Source: JBBDIP01 sp050260675
Lineage (GTDB): Bacteria > Bacillota > Sulfobacillia > Fermentithermobacillales > Fermentithermobacillaceae
DNA: 64,000 nt
Assembly: GCA_050260675.1 (NCBI GenBank)
Contig: JBLNCN010000005.1
Span: 1,054,001-1,118,000 of the forward strand
Reading direction: 5' to 3'
Part shown: positions 17,841 to 26,391 of the stretch, one piece after another
How positions within the stretch are numbered: position 1 is the stretch's first letter
Layout of the letters: the number at the start of each line of letters is the position of its first letter
Program-made: the position numbers and the translations under genes
Notes under the pieces: generated by a model
The model's database searches: none
The model's input: only the letters and a program-made list of their open reading frames with translations
Told to the model about the DNA's origin: nothing

Positions 17841-18745
17841 GGTCGCTTGCCCTCCTTCACCAGCTCTACGTACAGGTCCTCAAGCGAAGCGCGCTTGGGC
17901 TCCAAAGACATAAGGCGCCCTCCGTTCGCTACCACGGCATCCACTAGGGCGGGAATCGCGCCGCGGGAATCCACCTGAACCGTCACGTGAGAGCCTTCCA
18001 CACGCAGATCGTGGCCCACAAGACTCAGCCCGGAGACGATGGCCTTACACAATCCCTCTATCTCCATGTGGACCTGGGTGGCCCCCGAGAGCAGCTCGTC
18101 CATGGCGCCGCTGCGCACCACACGCCCGCGGTTGATGATGTGCACGTGGTCGCAGACCATTTCAACCTCGCTCAAGAGGTGGCTGTTAAGGAACACAGAC
18201 TTCCCTCTGCGCTTCCGTTCGAGGAGGATCTGGCGGACCTCCCTCCTGCCCAGGGGATCCAGGGCGGATGTCGGTTCATCCAAGAAGACAAGGTCCGGAT
18301 CGTTCAGGAGAGCGCAAGCCAGGCCTAGCCTCTGCCGCATGCCTTTGCTGTACGTCCCGATCTTCTGGCGCCCCTTCCCGGCCAGACCCACGAGTTCGAG
18401 GACCTCGGCTATCCGGGCGCTTGTCCGCGCCGGTTCCATCCCGCAGAGGGATGCGTGGAACCGCAGGAGCTCGTCGGCAGTGAGCCACGGCTGGTAGTTG
18501 AAGTTCTCCGGCAAGTAGCCGATCCTGCGACGGACCTCGGTATCACCCAACGGCCGGCCCAACAGCCGCGCTGATCCCGAGGTCGGCGAAAGCAGGCTTA
18601 CGAGCATCTTAACGAGCGTGCTCTTTCCCGCGCCGTTGGGTCCAAGCAGCCCAAAGATCTGCCCCTCACCCAGTGAGAGGCAGACCTCCAGGCATCCGAC
18701 CTTGTCGCCGTACATCTTTGTCAGTTCATAAGTCTCCAGGATCAA
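17837..18745 (-). CDS. ABC-2 transporter ATPase
   Basis: 302 residues: Walker A GPNGAGKS (35-42), signature YSKGMRQRLGLA, Walker B LVFLDEPTSALDP, switch His in NSHLLSEVE, and a C-terminal extension typical of drug and lipid ABC-2 ATPases. It energises the permease encoded directly downstream. It lies 11 bp after the anti-sigma gene, so all four genes are likely one transcript. Confidence 0.93.
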   Translation of the reverse strand: MILETYELTKMYGDKVGCLEVCLSLGEGQIFGLLGPNGAGKSTLVKMLVSLLSPTSGSARLLGRPLGDTEVRRRIGYLPENFNYQPWLTADELLRFHASLCGMEPARTSARIAEVLELVGLAGKGRQKIGTYSKGMRQRLGLACALLNDPDLVFLDEPTSALDPLGRREVRQILLERKRRGKSVFLNSHLLSEVEMVCDHVHIINRGRVVRSGAMDELLSGATQVHMEIEGLCKAIVSGLSLVGHDLRVEGSHVTVQVDSRGAIPALVDAVVANGGRLMSLEPKRASLEDLYVELVKEGKRP

Positions 18746-18756
18746 CGGTATCCTCC

Positions 18757-19875
18757 CTACTCCATCGAGTTCCCGATCAGGAGTGCCTCTTCCAAACTGA
18801 ACTGGCCGGTGACCGCGTAGACAACGCCGTCCTTCTCCCAGATCATGATGTTCACGATGCTATCCTCTCTGTACTCCTCCGGCAGCGTTACAAAGACGCC
18901 GGCAACCCCTTCAACCGTTATCTCCTGAGTCGAACCCTCGACATTAGGGACGAGGAACGTGTGTTGCCAGTCATCAACTGAGCGAATCTGACGCTTCACG
19001 CTGTCCGGGATGAAAGGCAGGCCGAGCACCGCGTCCCGGACGGCTGCGGGGCTGGTGTTACCTGGGACGTCCAGTTCCGGGCTCTTCGCTTGCAGGACGT
19101 AGAGGGTTCCCTGCCCGCCGAACTGGGCTTCTACTGATGCGGGCACCCTTAGGACAAACTTTTCTCCGTCCAGCTCGTCCGGAAGCATCGTCTCCCCGCC
19201 CAGGCTCCGCAGCAGCTCATTCGCCTTCGCGACGTCAAGCGTCACGCTGAGGCTTGCGTTGGGGCTTGCCTTGAGGCCTTGGAGCTCCAGCTCAGCCGGA
19301 AGGTAGGTCGGAAGCCTGAGCGGAAAGCCCAGGGCCTGCTTGGCTTGGTCTCGGGACACAAGCCCGCGGGGGCCCGAAGACTCAAACTCCACTTCGCCGA
19401 GTTCGCCTATCTTCACTAGACCGAACCCTTGCCGGATTACCTCCTGGACCCGCGCGATGAGGTCAGGCGCAACTGCAATCGTCTCGAACCGGGTGACTCT
19501 GAATATGCTCAGGAACCGGCCGGCCACTGCACGGACCGGTCCAAATGAAAGGCCAATTGCCAGCACAAGAACCGCAGCCACGCCAACCGTGACCGCTCTG
19601 TACCTAAGTGCCACCTCGAACCATGCCTCCCTTCGGAATGGACGCAATCTGGTCTGAAGCCGGTCCCACGCTTCCTCCGACTCCCAAACATCCAGTCTGG
19701 AATCTTCAAGGTGCGAGTCGAGACCCCGGCCTGCCAGGCGCTCGGCCGCTCTCAGGCTCTCCAGGAGCTTTGCGCACTCGGGACAGGACCTAAGGTGCTC
19801 TTCAACTTCGCCCCGCTGGCTCCGGTTCATCTCTCCATCGAGGAACGCCTGCAGCGTCCCCTGGCTATAGCACAT
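18757..19875 (-). CDS. Zinc-finger anti-sigma factor with DUF4367-like domain
   Basis: 372 residues. The N-terminus carries the ZAS/zf-HC2 motif HLRSCPEC (HxxxCxxC) after a helix that starts CYSQGTLQAFLDGEMN, as in anti-sigma factors that bind ECF region 2. A membrane helix lies at about 90-110 (AVTVGVAAVLVLAIGLSFG). The extracytoplasmic C-terminus ends VVYAVTGQFSLEEALLIGNSM, resembling DUF4367. Its start overlaps the end of the sigma gene by 11 bases. It should tether the partner sigma factor at the membrane. Confidence 0.85.
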   Translation of the reverse strand: MCYSQGTLQAFLDGEMNRSQRGEVEEHLRSCPECAKLLESLRAAERLAGRGLDSHLEDSRLDVWESEEAWDRLQTRLRPFRREAWFEVALRYRAVTVGVAAVLVLAIGLSFGPVRAVAGRFLSIFRVTRFETIAVAPDLIARVQEVIRQGFGLVKIGELGEVEFESSGPRGLVSRDQAKQALGFPLRLPTYLPAELELQGLKASPNASLSVTLDVAKANELLRSLGGETMLPDELDGEKFVLRVPASVEAQFGGQGTLYVLQAKSPELDVPGNTSPAAVRDAVLGLPFIPDSVKRQIRSVDDWQHTFLVPNVEGSTQEITVEGVAGVFVTLPEEYREDSIVNIMIWEKDGVVYAVTGQFSLEEALLIGNSME

Positions 19876-20398
19876 CGTCGTCGCTCCCTCCCAGCCTCGC
19901 GTAGGCTGCCCGCAGGGAAAGCCTGGCGCGAGCTATGATCGTTCCGACCGACGCTTCCTTCACATCGACCGCCCTCGCTATCTCCCGGTAGCTCAGGCCC
20001 GCGGACCTCATGACCAGCACCGCGCGTTCGCGGTCTTCGAGCGAGCGTAGGGTCTGTTTCACGACCTCTGCGTCTTCTTTCTTGCTGAGCTCGTCGAGCG
20101 GAGCCTCCTGCAGGGTCGCCCTCCCGTCCATCTCGAAGGCCCCGGTTTCCCGCCTGGTTCTCGCCTTGTCCCTGCGCAGGTAGTTGAGAGCGGTGTTGAC
20201 AGCGACGACGGTAAGCCATCCCCGGATGCTCTGTTCGGGGTCTCTGGGCGGATTCCGGTACAGCGAGATGAAGGTATCCTGAGCAACGTCTTCAGCGGTT
20301 GTCCGGTCGTAGACTATACCCTCAGCGACCCGGCAGACGAAGCCGTAGTGCTCGTCGAAGTACCTTCTGAAGCTTGTCGGATCGATCCTGGCTCCCAT
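19865..20398 (-). CDS. ECF RNA polymerase sigma factor
   Basis: Region 2 contains GIVYDRTTAEDVAQDTFISLYRN and RGWLTVVAVNTALNYLRR. Region 4 contains LEDRERAVLVMRSAGLSYREIARAV and VKEASVGTIIARARLSLR. It heads the operon with a cognate anti-sigma factor and an ABC-2 exporter. The start is uncertain. The frame extends to a TTG at 20431, but only the ATG at 20398 has a GGGAGG upstream, at a long 16-base distance. An ACCGC-N5-GCGGT inverted repeat at 20441-20455 may be regulatory. Confidence 0.9.
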   Translation of the reverse strand: MGARIDPTSFRRYFDEHYGFVCRVAEGIVYDRTTAEDVAQDTFISLYRNPPRDPEQSIRGWLTVVAVNTALNYLRRDKARTRRETGAFEMDGRATLQEAPLDELSKKEDAEVVKQTLRSLEDRERAVLVMRSAGLSYREIARAVDVKEASVGTIIARARLSLRAAYARLGGSDDDVL

Positions 20399-20602
20399 GC
20401 GCTGGTTATGGTGACCTCCCACCGCGTTCAACTATATAACACCGCCAACAGCGGTATTGTGACACCAAGATGAAAGACGGAGACCTTGGGGATATCGGTC
20501 CCCGGAGCGGAAGACCTCCACGACAGGTCTACCGCAAGGGATGATCGGTAATGTGGACGAATTCTGAGTAAGCCAACGATTGCAGTGAACGGGGGGCCAA
20601 CC

Positions 20603-21889
20603 ATGAGGTCACCGATATCACGGAGTACAGCGATCCTGATTGCTGGCATTCTGCTTCTCTGCGTGTGCGCATCATGCAGCGTGACAGCGGATCCCGGCGA
20701 GTTGGCGGACTACTCGCCTGACGCCCGTCAAGCCGAAGCCGAGATAGAGGCCGCCCACCCAGTGTTTTTGATGGACGAGATCCCCGAAGACTACGAAGTA
20801 GCCAAGGCGGAGTATCTCGATTCTGTGGCAAGTCCAATGAAACGGGTCGACTTTCTTCTAGCCACCCAGAAGTACCTGGCAGCGTTGCGTGACGGACATA
20901 TGGGCGGCGGGTTGTCGCATTCCGGCCAGTACATCCTCGTGCGATGGGTCTCCATTGACGATCGGCTCTATCTGATGGATGAGAAGGGCCAGGTGACGGG
21001 CGACGAAGTTATCCAGATCGGGAACGTGCCCGTGAAGGACGTCCAGGCGCAAGTGGACGCCTACTATTATGCCGAGAACGACTCCGCCAGACAGCGGCAG
21101 TACGGAGCCTACTGCCGTCAAGATGACATGTTGCGTCTGGCAGGATGCCAGTTCGAGGACACAATCGAAGTAGTGACTAGGGATAGTTCGGGTGTGGAGA
21201 AGAAGCAGGCGTGCCGGTTCTCCCCCGGGGACATCGGCATCATGTACTACGGTGGCTCTCCCACATACGTAGTAAAGCATGAGATGCTCGGAGACGTATT
21301 CTACGTCGACCTGAGGACCTTTCGCGAAGGCTCCGAGGTGACCAACACCGCAAAGGCTATCAGGAGAGCGAGAGGCGAAGGTACCACTAAGTTCATCATT
21401 GACGTGAGAGGAAACAGCGGCGGCAACTCAATGGTGGGCGAGCAACTGCTTGCGGCCATGGGGATGAAGCCTCCCAGCTACGGGTGCTATATATGCAGCA
21501 GCGAACTGTCAAGAAAGCTCCGTGGTCCAGCGAGCCAGAAGGTAGCGTACTTCGAACCTGACCCCAGCACCGCAAAGAAGAACGATGACATAGAGCTAGT
21601 TGTCCTCACTGACAGGATAACCTTCAGCTCCGCGACGATGCTGGGAGTGTGGGTTCAGGACGGGGACCTAGGGATAATAGTGGGACAACCGAGTTCGAAT
21701 GCCCCAACAGCCTACGGGGACATGCTGCGGGTTCGTCTGCCCATCTCAGACATCAACCTGCAGATATCCTACAAGAAGTTCCTGCGACCCGATGTGAACG
21801 CGGACCAGGACACCCTCCAACCCGACATTCTAACGGAATTCGGTGAGGATGCATTGGAGGTCGCGCTTGAGTACCTGGCAGGCAAGTAA
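20603..21889 (+). CDS. S41 family peptidase, secreted or lipoprotein
   Basis: 428 residues from the ATG at 20603, with a GGGGGG ribosome-binding site 6-10 bases upstream. A hydrophobic N-terminus ends in CASC, a weak lipobox. The middle region with LYLMDEKGQVTGDEVIQIGNVPV is PDZ-like. The C-terminal half carries the S41 (C-terminal processing/tricorn) core: KFIIDVRGNSGGNS and then ITFSSATMLG with the likely nucleophilic Ser. S41 peptidases cleave extracytoplasmic proteins. The gene is followed directly by a relic of an M50-like gene on the other strand. Confidence 0.85.
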   Translation: MRSPISRSTAILIAGILLLCVCASCSVTADPGELADYSPDARQAEAEIEAAHPVFLMDEIPEDYEVAKAEYLDSVASPMKRVDFLLATQKYLAALRDGHMGGGLSHSGQYILVRWVSIDDRLYLMDEKGQVTGDEVIQIGNVPVKDVQAQVDAYYYAENDSARQRQYGAYCRQDDMLRLAGCQFEDTIEVVTRDSSGVEKKQACRFSPGDIGIMYYGGSPTYVVKHEMLGDVFYVDLRTFREGSEVTNTAKAIRRARGEGTTKFIIDVRGNSGGNSMVGEQLLAAMGMKPPSYGCYICSSELSRKLRGPASQKVAYFEPDPSTAKKNDDIELVVLTDRITFSSATMLGVWVQDGDLGIIVGQPSSNAPTAYGDMLRVRLPISDINLQISYKKFLRPDVNADQDTLQPDILTEFGEDALEVALEYLAGK

Positions 21890-21894
21890 ACTTG

Positions 21895-21957
21895 TTACAG
21901 AAACAATCTGATTACCTTCGGCAGCATGCTTGAGACGAGCAGAGCATATCCCATGCT
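21895..21957 (-). pseudogene. 3'-terminal relic of an M50-like metalloprotease gene
   Basis: The minus strand encodes MGYALLVSSMLPKVIRLFL followed by TAA. This is nearly identical to the last 18 residues of the M50-like protein encoded at 27839-28417 (one substitution). It begins immediately after the hemolysin III stop codon and has no upstream coding part. It is the surviving tail of a lost second copy. Confidence 0.6.
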
Positions 21958-22602
21958 TCACCCTTGGATGCACACGACGACCGCCGCGAAGTGGACCAGG
22001 GTGCCTACGCTAACGAATAGGTGAAAGACCTCGTGAAAGCCGAACCTGCCCGGCACGAAGTTCATCCTCTTAGTGGCATAGACGATGCCGCCTATGGTGT
22101 ATGAGAGACCCCCGAGCAGGATGAGGACGGTCGCGGGGCGCGGGAGGGTCTTCATCAGCTGAGGGAAAGGTATCACCGCTACCCATCCGAGCAGCATGTA
22201 TAGCACAGTCTTCAGCCAGCGGGGGGCCTTGATGAAGACCACCTGAAAGACTCCCCCAAACAGCGCGAGCCCCCACATCACCGCCAACATCACGGTCCTC
22301 CATACACCGGAGAGGCCGTAGTAGAAAATCGGTGTGGCGCTGCCCGCGATCAGGAGATTGATGCTCCCGTGGTCAAGCCTTCGGAGAAGAAGCTCCTTCC
22401 TCGGGGTGGTTATCTTCCAATGGTAGAGGGTGCTGGCGCCGTAGAGAGCAACCATGCTGAGCCCGTAGACCGTCACAACGAGCATCTCCGTAATGCTGCT
22501 GCTAGTCAGCACGATCAGAAACGGCAGCGAGATGAAGGCCACGATCAGGGTAACAAAGTGGGTCCATGCATTCACCGGTTCCCTGATATTGATCGGCCCC
22601 AT
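21958..22602 (-). CDS. Hemolysin III family (PAQR-like) membrane protein
   Basis: 214 residues with seven predicted helices. The family metal-binding residues are visible in ASTLYHW, RLDHGSI and the C-terminal FHEVFH. Members belong to the YqfA/HlyIII group of the PAQR superfamily; some influence membrane lipid homeostasis and true haemolytic activity is rare. The start is the ATG at 22602, because GGAGGT lies 7 bases upstream. The ATG at 22623 would put that site inside the gene. Confidence 0.93.
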   Translation of the reverse strand: MGPINIREPVNAWTHFVTLIVAFISLPFLIVLTSSSITEMLVVTVYGLSMVALYGASTLYHWKITTPRKELLLRRLDHGSINLLIAGSATPIFYYGLSGVWRTVMLAVMWGLALFGGVFQVVFIKAPRWLKTVLYMLLGWVAVIPFPQLMKTLPRPATVLILLGGLSYTIGGIVYATKRMNFVPGRFGFHEVFHLFVSVGTLVHFAAVVVCIQG

Positions 22603-22768
22603 ATCTATGACCTCCATTCGCATATAGCATTACCGCTCGACAGCCAGCACTCATACTTCTGCCATCCCTTCGGCATGTCCTCTAGCCTTGCGGTGGACGC
22701 TTGACGACCCAACACCGACCCGATAGAATCGTGCGGCTGCGGAAGTTCGAGGGAAGGGGTGACGGGCG

Positions 22769-23647
22769 GTGGCAAGTGTACAGAAGCCCAGGAAGGTAGC
22801 GTTGGTGGCAGGCGCAACGCGAGGAGCAGGACGAGGGATCGCGCTTGAGTTGGCTATGGCCGGGTTCATTGTGTATGCTACCGGCCGTTCGTCCAGGCAA
22901 GGACGTTCCGAGATGAACCGCCCCGAGACGATTGAGGAGACAGCGGAAATCATCAATGACCTCGGTGTGAAGGCGATCCCGGTTCAGGTCGACCACTTGG
23001 TGCCTGAGCAGGTCCAAGGGCTGGTGAGGCGCATCGAGCATGAGCAAGGCCGCCTTGATGTTCTGGTTAACGACATCTGGGGATCGGAGGATCTACTTGA
23101 GGAAGTGCCGATTTGGAAGCAGTCACTGGATGCCGGGCTCCATATGCTGCGGTTGGGGATCGATACCCACATCATCACAAGCCACTACGGGCTAGCCCTG
23201 TTGACCAGGAACCCGGGTGGGCTACTCGTCGAGGTGACTGATGGCACCTGGACATACAACAGCACTCACTACCGTGGGTCTTTGTTCTATGACCTGGCGA
23301 AGACTACGCTGAACCGTATGGCCTGGGGCCTGGCCCATGAGCTTAAGCCTCACGGCTGCACCGCCGTGTCTGTGACGCCCGGGTGGTTACGATCCGAGTG
23401 GATGCTTGATCACTTTGGCGTGACCGAAGCTAACTGGCGAGACGCGATAAAGGTTGCTCCTGGATTCGCGGAGTCGGAAACGCCCCGTTTTGTCGGTCGT
23501 GCAGTGGCGGCACTGGCGCTGGATCAGAACGTCGCCAGGTGGAACGGGCAATCCGTTTCAGCAATCCAGCTGTCGCGGATCTACGGATTCACAGACCTCG
23601 ATGGTTCGCAGCCCAACTGCTGGGGCGAGGAAGACCCATCTGTCTAG
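22769..23647 (+). CDS. Short-chain dehydrogenase/reductase
   Basis: 292 residues. The Rossmann glycine motif is GATRGAGRG (about residues 15-23), NDIWG takes the place of the usual NNAG, and the catalytic pair is YDLAK (YxxxK). The layout resembles the DHRS1-type SDRs. It has a GTG start at 22769 with GGGAAGGGG about 9 bases before. It stands alone between convergent neighbours. Substrate unknown. Confidence 0.9.
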   Translation: MASVQKPRKVALVAGATRGAGRGIALELAMAGFIVYATGRSSRQGRSEMNRPETIEETAEIINDLGVKAIPVQVDHLVPEQVQGLVRRIEHEQGRLDVLVNDIWGSEDLLEEVPIWKQSLDAGLHMLRLGIDTHIITSHYGLALLTRNPGGLLVEVTDGTWTYNSTHYRGSLFYDLAKTTLNRMAWGLAHELKPHGCTAVSVTPGWLRSEWMLDHFGVTEANWRDAIKVAPGFAESETPRFVGRAVAALALDQNVARWNGQSVSAIQLSRIYGFTDLDGSQPNCWGEEDPSV

Positions 23648-23671
23648 CTCCCTGAGCATCTCTTCTTAGGG

Positions 23672-24310
23672 CTAGAGTTGGTAGTACCACAGCAGCATGA
23701 CCTCGTTCCGCACATCGGGATGGCTCCATAGCGCATCTCGATAGGCGAAACGGTTGATGGCTCCAAGGTGAGCGCCCTGGCCAGAATAGAACTTGCAGGC
23801 AGGCACGTTATCGTTCTGCGTCTCTATCTTGAGGGTGGTCATGCCTTGCTCTCGGGACCACTCGACCGCCTCTGCGAAGAGCGCTCGGCCGATTCCTCTG
23901 CGTTTGTGGGCCGGCGACACCCGGATGTCCCACAGTACGGCGAGATCGTCCCGGCCCTCAAGCATATTGACGCCCTTGGTCCTGGTCACAATGCATACGC
24001 CTCCCACAGCCCTGCCTTCGATTGTGGCCAGGAGCAAGCACCAGTTTCTCAGATCCCATTGCTTGGGCCAGTCTGCAGGGGTCTCGCTATATGAATCGTA
24101 GTCCTTGACCCAGGGTGTCTGGACCGGCCTCTCCTCCAGTACAATGCCGCCCAGACCGCCGTCCACCTCCCTGACCTCAAGAGTGGTCCTGATATCCACA
24201 AGTGTGGGAATAGAACAATACTCTGGCAGCCGCTTGGGACCGATGCGCTCGATAACCACCTCGCCCGGGCTGGGTGCGAATCTACTCCCCTGCGTTCTCC
24301 CCTGCGTCAT
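23672..24310 (-). CDS. GNAT acetyltransferase, streptothricin-acetyltransferase-like
   Basis: 212 residues with the acetyl-CoA-binding motif VSPAHKRRGIGRALF (R/Q-x-x-G-x-G/A) and a C-terminal TQNDNVPACKFYSGQGAHLGAINRFAY segment like that of Sat-type acetyltransferases. A first strand with LWDIRV precedes the P-loop. The N-terminus contains a duplicated TQG and lacks a ribosome-binding site, so the start could be a little further in. It lies downstream of the erm gene on the same strand, but 91 bp apart. Drug specificity is not proven. Confidence 0.85.
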   Translation of the reverse strand: MTQGRTQGSRFAPSPGEVVIERIGPKRLPEYCSIPTLVDIRTTLEVREVDGGLGGIVLEERPVQTPWVKDYDSYSETPADWPKQWDLRNWCLLLATIEGRAVGGVCIVTRTKGVNMLEGRDDLAVLWDIRVSPAHKRRGIGRALFAEAVEWSREQGMTTLKIETQNDNVPACKFYSGQGAHLGAINRFAYRDALWSHPDVRNEVMLLWYYQL

Positions 24311-24401
24311 ACCGCGTCAGCCCCTTGGTGTTGTCTGTTCAACTATCCAACATGGTAGACCGGATGGTTGAACTAGCCAAGAGCGCGAGCAACACGCCTG
24401 C

Positions 24402-25187
24402 TTAATGCCGCATCAGATAGCTTCGGAAGAGACACAGCCATTGGACGTAGCGCATCTCGCCCGAAGGCGGTACGCCCCTCATGCCGGCGTACCTAAGCGC
24501 CATTGATAGCTGCTTCTTAGTGAAGACTCGCCGGAGCAGCCCAGCCGCATCCGTCATTCCTTCCGTCACAAACCGCTCATACGAGCACCAGTACTTCGGC
24601 AGGATATCCGGTTGGGCTTTTTTACTCATGTGGAAAAGCACCACATCCACGGAAGGACGCGGGTGGAAGTCATCCCTTTGCAGCTGGCAGACGATATCAA
24701 CCTCATAGTTTGGCTTTAGCAGCAAGGATCGAAGCGACTCCCGGGGGACACCCGCAAACCGCCTCGCGGCCGCCTTCTCCATGACCAGCCATGTCTCATC
24801 GGGTGGGTTCGCACTCTCACTGATCTTCCTGATGATTTGCGTCGTGATGCAGAACGGGATGTTGGAAAACACCTTGTAGGTGCCGTGGCTTGGCAATCGC
24901 CACGTAAGGAAGTCCTGGTTAACGATCTCCACGTTGCTGAGGCCTGCCGTCCTCTGAGCAGTTCTCGAGCACATGTCCGGGTCGATCTCCACGGCCGTCA
25001 CGCGGCCGCAGGTCTCTGCCAGAACCTCGGTCACGTGCCCTTTGCCCGAGCCGATCTCGATAACGTGGTCGTCGCGGCGCAAATCGGTGCGACCAACAAG
25101 CCACTTTACCGTTCTGGAGCTTGTGAGGAAGTTCTGAGAGAAGGATACAGGCGGAACCTGCCGGCCGCTCTTGGGATATCGGGACAA
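24402..25187 (-). CDS. erm: Erm-type 23S rRNA adenine N6-methyltransferase
   Basis: 261 residues of the KsgA/Erm Rossmann family. FSQNF near the N-terminus, the SAM-binding EIGSGKG (44-50) and the catalytic NIPF (109-112) are present. The absence of KsgA-specific features and the presence of a drug-type leader favour Erm, which methylates A2058 of 23S rRNA and confers macrolide-lincosamide-streptogramin B resistance. It has a TTG start at 25187 with AGGAAGG 10 bases upstream. Expression is probably inducible through the leader peptide and attenuator at 25223-25311. No mobile element is adjacent, suggesting an intrinsic chromosomal erm. Confidence 0.9.
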   Translation of the reverse strand: MSRYPKSGRQVPPVSFSQNFLTSSRTVKWLVGRTDLRRDDHVIEIGSGKGHVTEVLAETCGRVTAVEIDPDMCSRTAQRTAGLSNVEIVNQDFLTWRLPSHGTYKVFSNIPFCITTQIIRKISESANPPDETWLVMEKAAARRFAGVPRESLRSLLLKPNYEVDIVCQLQRDDFHPRPSVDVVLFHMSKKAQPDILPKYWCSYERFVTEGMTDAAGLLRRVFTKKQLSMALRYAGMRGVPPSGEMRYVQWLCLFRSYLMRH

Positions 25188-25222
25188 GGTAGATGCACCT
25201 TCCTGGGTTTGGATTCGACCAC

Positions 25223-25275
25223 AAAGAAAGGCACAACGAAGAAAGAGCCTCGATTAGGCATCCCTTCGATGTGCC
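25223..25275 (-). terminator. Attenuator hairpin in the erm leader
   Basis: Directly after the leader stop codon, GGCACATCGAAG (25275-25264) can pair with CTTCGTTGTGCC (25241-25230): 12 bp with one mismatch. The loop holds a further GCCT/AGGC stem. TTTCTTT follows. This is the shape of a rho-independent attenuator placed between leader ORF and erm. Confidence 0.6.
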
Positions 25276-25311
25276 TTATCTGCGTAGACGAATCGCTGCC
25301 ACTGAGTGCAT
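25276..25311 (-). CDS. Erm leader peptide MHSVAAIRLRR
   Basis: An 11-codon ORF (ATG at 25311, TAA at 25278-25276) behind GGGAGGG, 115 bases upstream of erm on the same strand. It ends in IRLRR, the RLR-type arrest motif known from ErmD/ErmK-type leader peptides, on which macrolide-bound ribosomes stall. Its start region (25316-25306) can also pair with the erm start region (25198-25188) over 11 bases with one mismatch. Confidence 0.65.
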   Translation of the reverse strand: MHSVAAIRLRR

Positions 25312-25345
25312 CAACCCTCCCTGCGTGAGATCTAGTTCGAGCACT

Positions 25346-25397
25346 GGAGCCGTATCAGGCTCCACGCTATTCTACCCCGCCACCTCCCATGCGACAA
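25346..25397 (-). promoter_or_regulatory. erm promoter and 5' hairpin
   Basis: On the minus strand TTGTCG (25397-25392), a 17-bp spacer and TAGAAT (25374-25369) form a good sigma-A promoter. A perfect GGAGCC-N6-GGCTCC hairpin (25363-25346) falls at the expected 5' end of the transcript, ahead of the leader ORF. The rest of the gap up to 25640 shows nothing recognisable. Confidence 0.55.
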
Positions 25398-25640
25398 GCC
25401 TGCTAAAACGACCTCAGGGGATGCATCAGATTGAAGCGCCCTTGAGACCTCCCTCGGGCTCTTCCAAATCCCGGACCTTGCTTCGATTTGAAACATCCTC
25501 GCAAGACGGGCGTTCATCCCTGCACCTCATCAAGGTCAGGACGTTCAGTTTTGGTGCCAGCCCCCGAAGAAGCACCGCGGACGCGCAGAAGGAGTAATCA
25601 AGGAACGAGCTGAATCGAGCATTACAGGGGGTCGATCTCA

Positions 25641-26354
25641 GTGAGAGTCCGGTACATCGGCCATAGCGGTTTTCTTGTGGAGTGGGAAGCATGTTACTGG
25701 CTCTTTGACTACTACACCGGCGACATACCCCACATGGATGCGGAGAAGAAGGTCTTCGTGTTCGTGAGTCACAAACACAGGGACCACCTAAATCCCCGGG
25801 TCTTCGACTTGCGCCATCGACACCGGAGCATCGAGTACGTACTGTCTTCGGACATCGAACCCCCGCAAGAAGACTGGGTCTCCAAGATTGTCACCCATGT
25901 GGAATCCGAAAAGCGGTATGAACTTGACGATGGCCGTGGCCAGCCAATTCTCCTTACAACGCTTAAGTCGACTGACCTGGGCGTCGCATTCCTCCTGAAC
26001 TATCTCGGCAAGACCGTATATCACGCGGGCGATTTGAACCTCTGGGTGTGGAAAGAGGAGACAGAGCAGGACAACGAAGCCATGAGAGCCGCGTTCAACG
26101 AGCAGATGAAGCACCTAAAGGATGCGGCCATCGATGTCGCGTTCGTCCCATTGGACCCCAGGCAGGAGGAATACTACTACTTAGGGCTTGAGGCTCTCTT
26201 GAACACTACCAAGGTCAGGCGAGTCTTCCCGATGCACTTTGGCAGTGAGTACTCGGTAATACAGCGGTTCAAGAAGGAAAGAGCAGCAAATCCTCACGGC
26301 GCGGCCATCATGGATATTCGGCGGGCCGGGCAGGAGTGGCAGATAGACCTCTAG
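25641..26354 (+). CDS. MBL-fold metal-dependent hydrolase
   Basis: 237 residues of the metallo-beta-lactamase fold (Lactamase_B_3/UlaG-like). It has SHKHRDH (HxHxDH) near residue 52, YHAGDLNLW supplying a metal-bridging Asp, and FPMHFG near the C-terminus. The N-terminus RVRYIGHSGFLVE is typical. The GTG start at 25641 is preceded by GGGGGTC. The reaction is unknown; such proteins hydrolyse phosphoesters or lactone-like bonds. It is divergent from the erm promoter. Confidence 0.88.
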   Translation: MRVRYIGHSGFLVEWEACYWLFDYYTGDIPHMDAEKKVFVFVSHKHRDHLNPRVFDLRHRHRSIEYVLSSDIEPPQEDWVSKIVTHVESEKRYELDDGRGQPILLTTLKSTDLGVAFLLNYLGKTVYHAGDLNLWVWKEETEQDNEAMRAAFNEQMKHLKDAAIDVAFVPLDPRQEEYYYLGLEALLNTTKVRRVFPMHFGSEYSVIQRFKKERAANPHGAAIMDIRRAGQEWQIDL

Positions 26355-26391
26355 CCAAGTACATATCTGTAGCGAAGAAAGGATGGGTCTC

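Noticed and set aside
24402..25187. Assignment of the Erm-like gene as KsgA (16S rRNA dimethyltransferase)
   Set aside because: The FSQNF and NIPF forms and the macrolide-type leader with RLR codons favour Erm. A phylogenetic tree would settle it.
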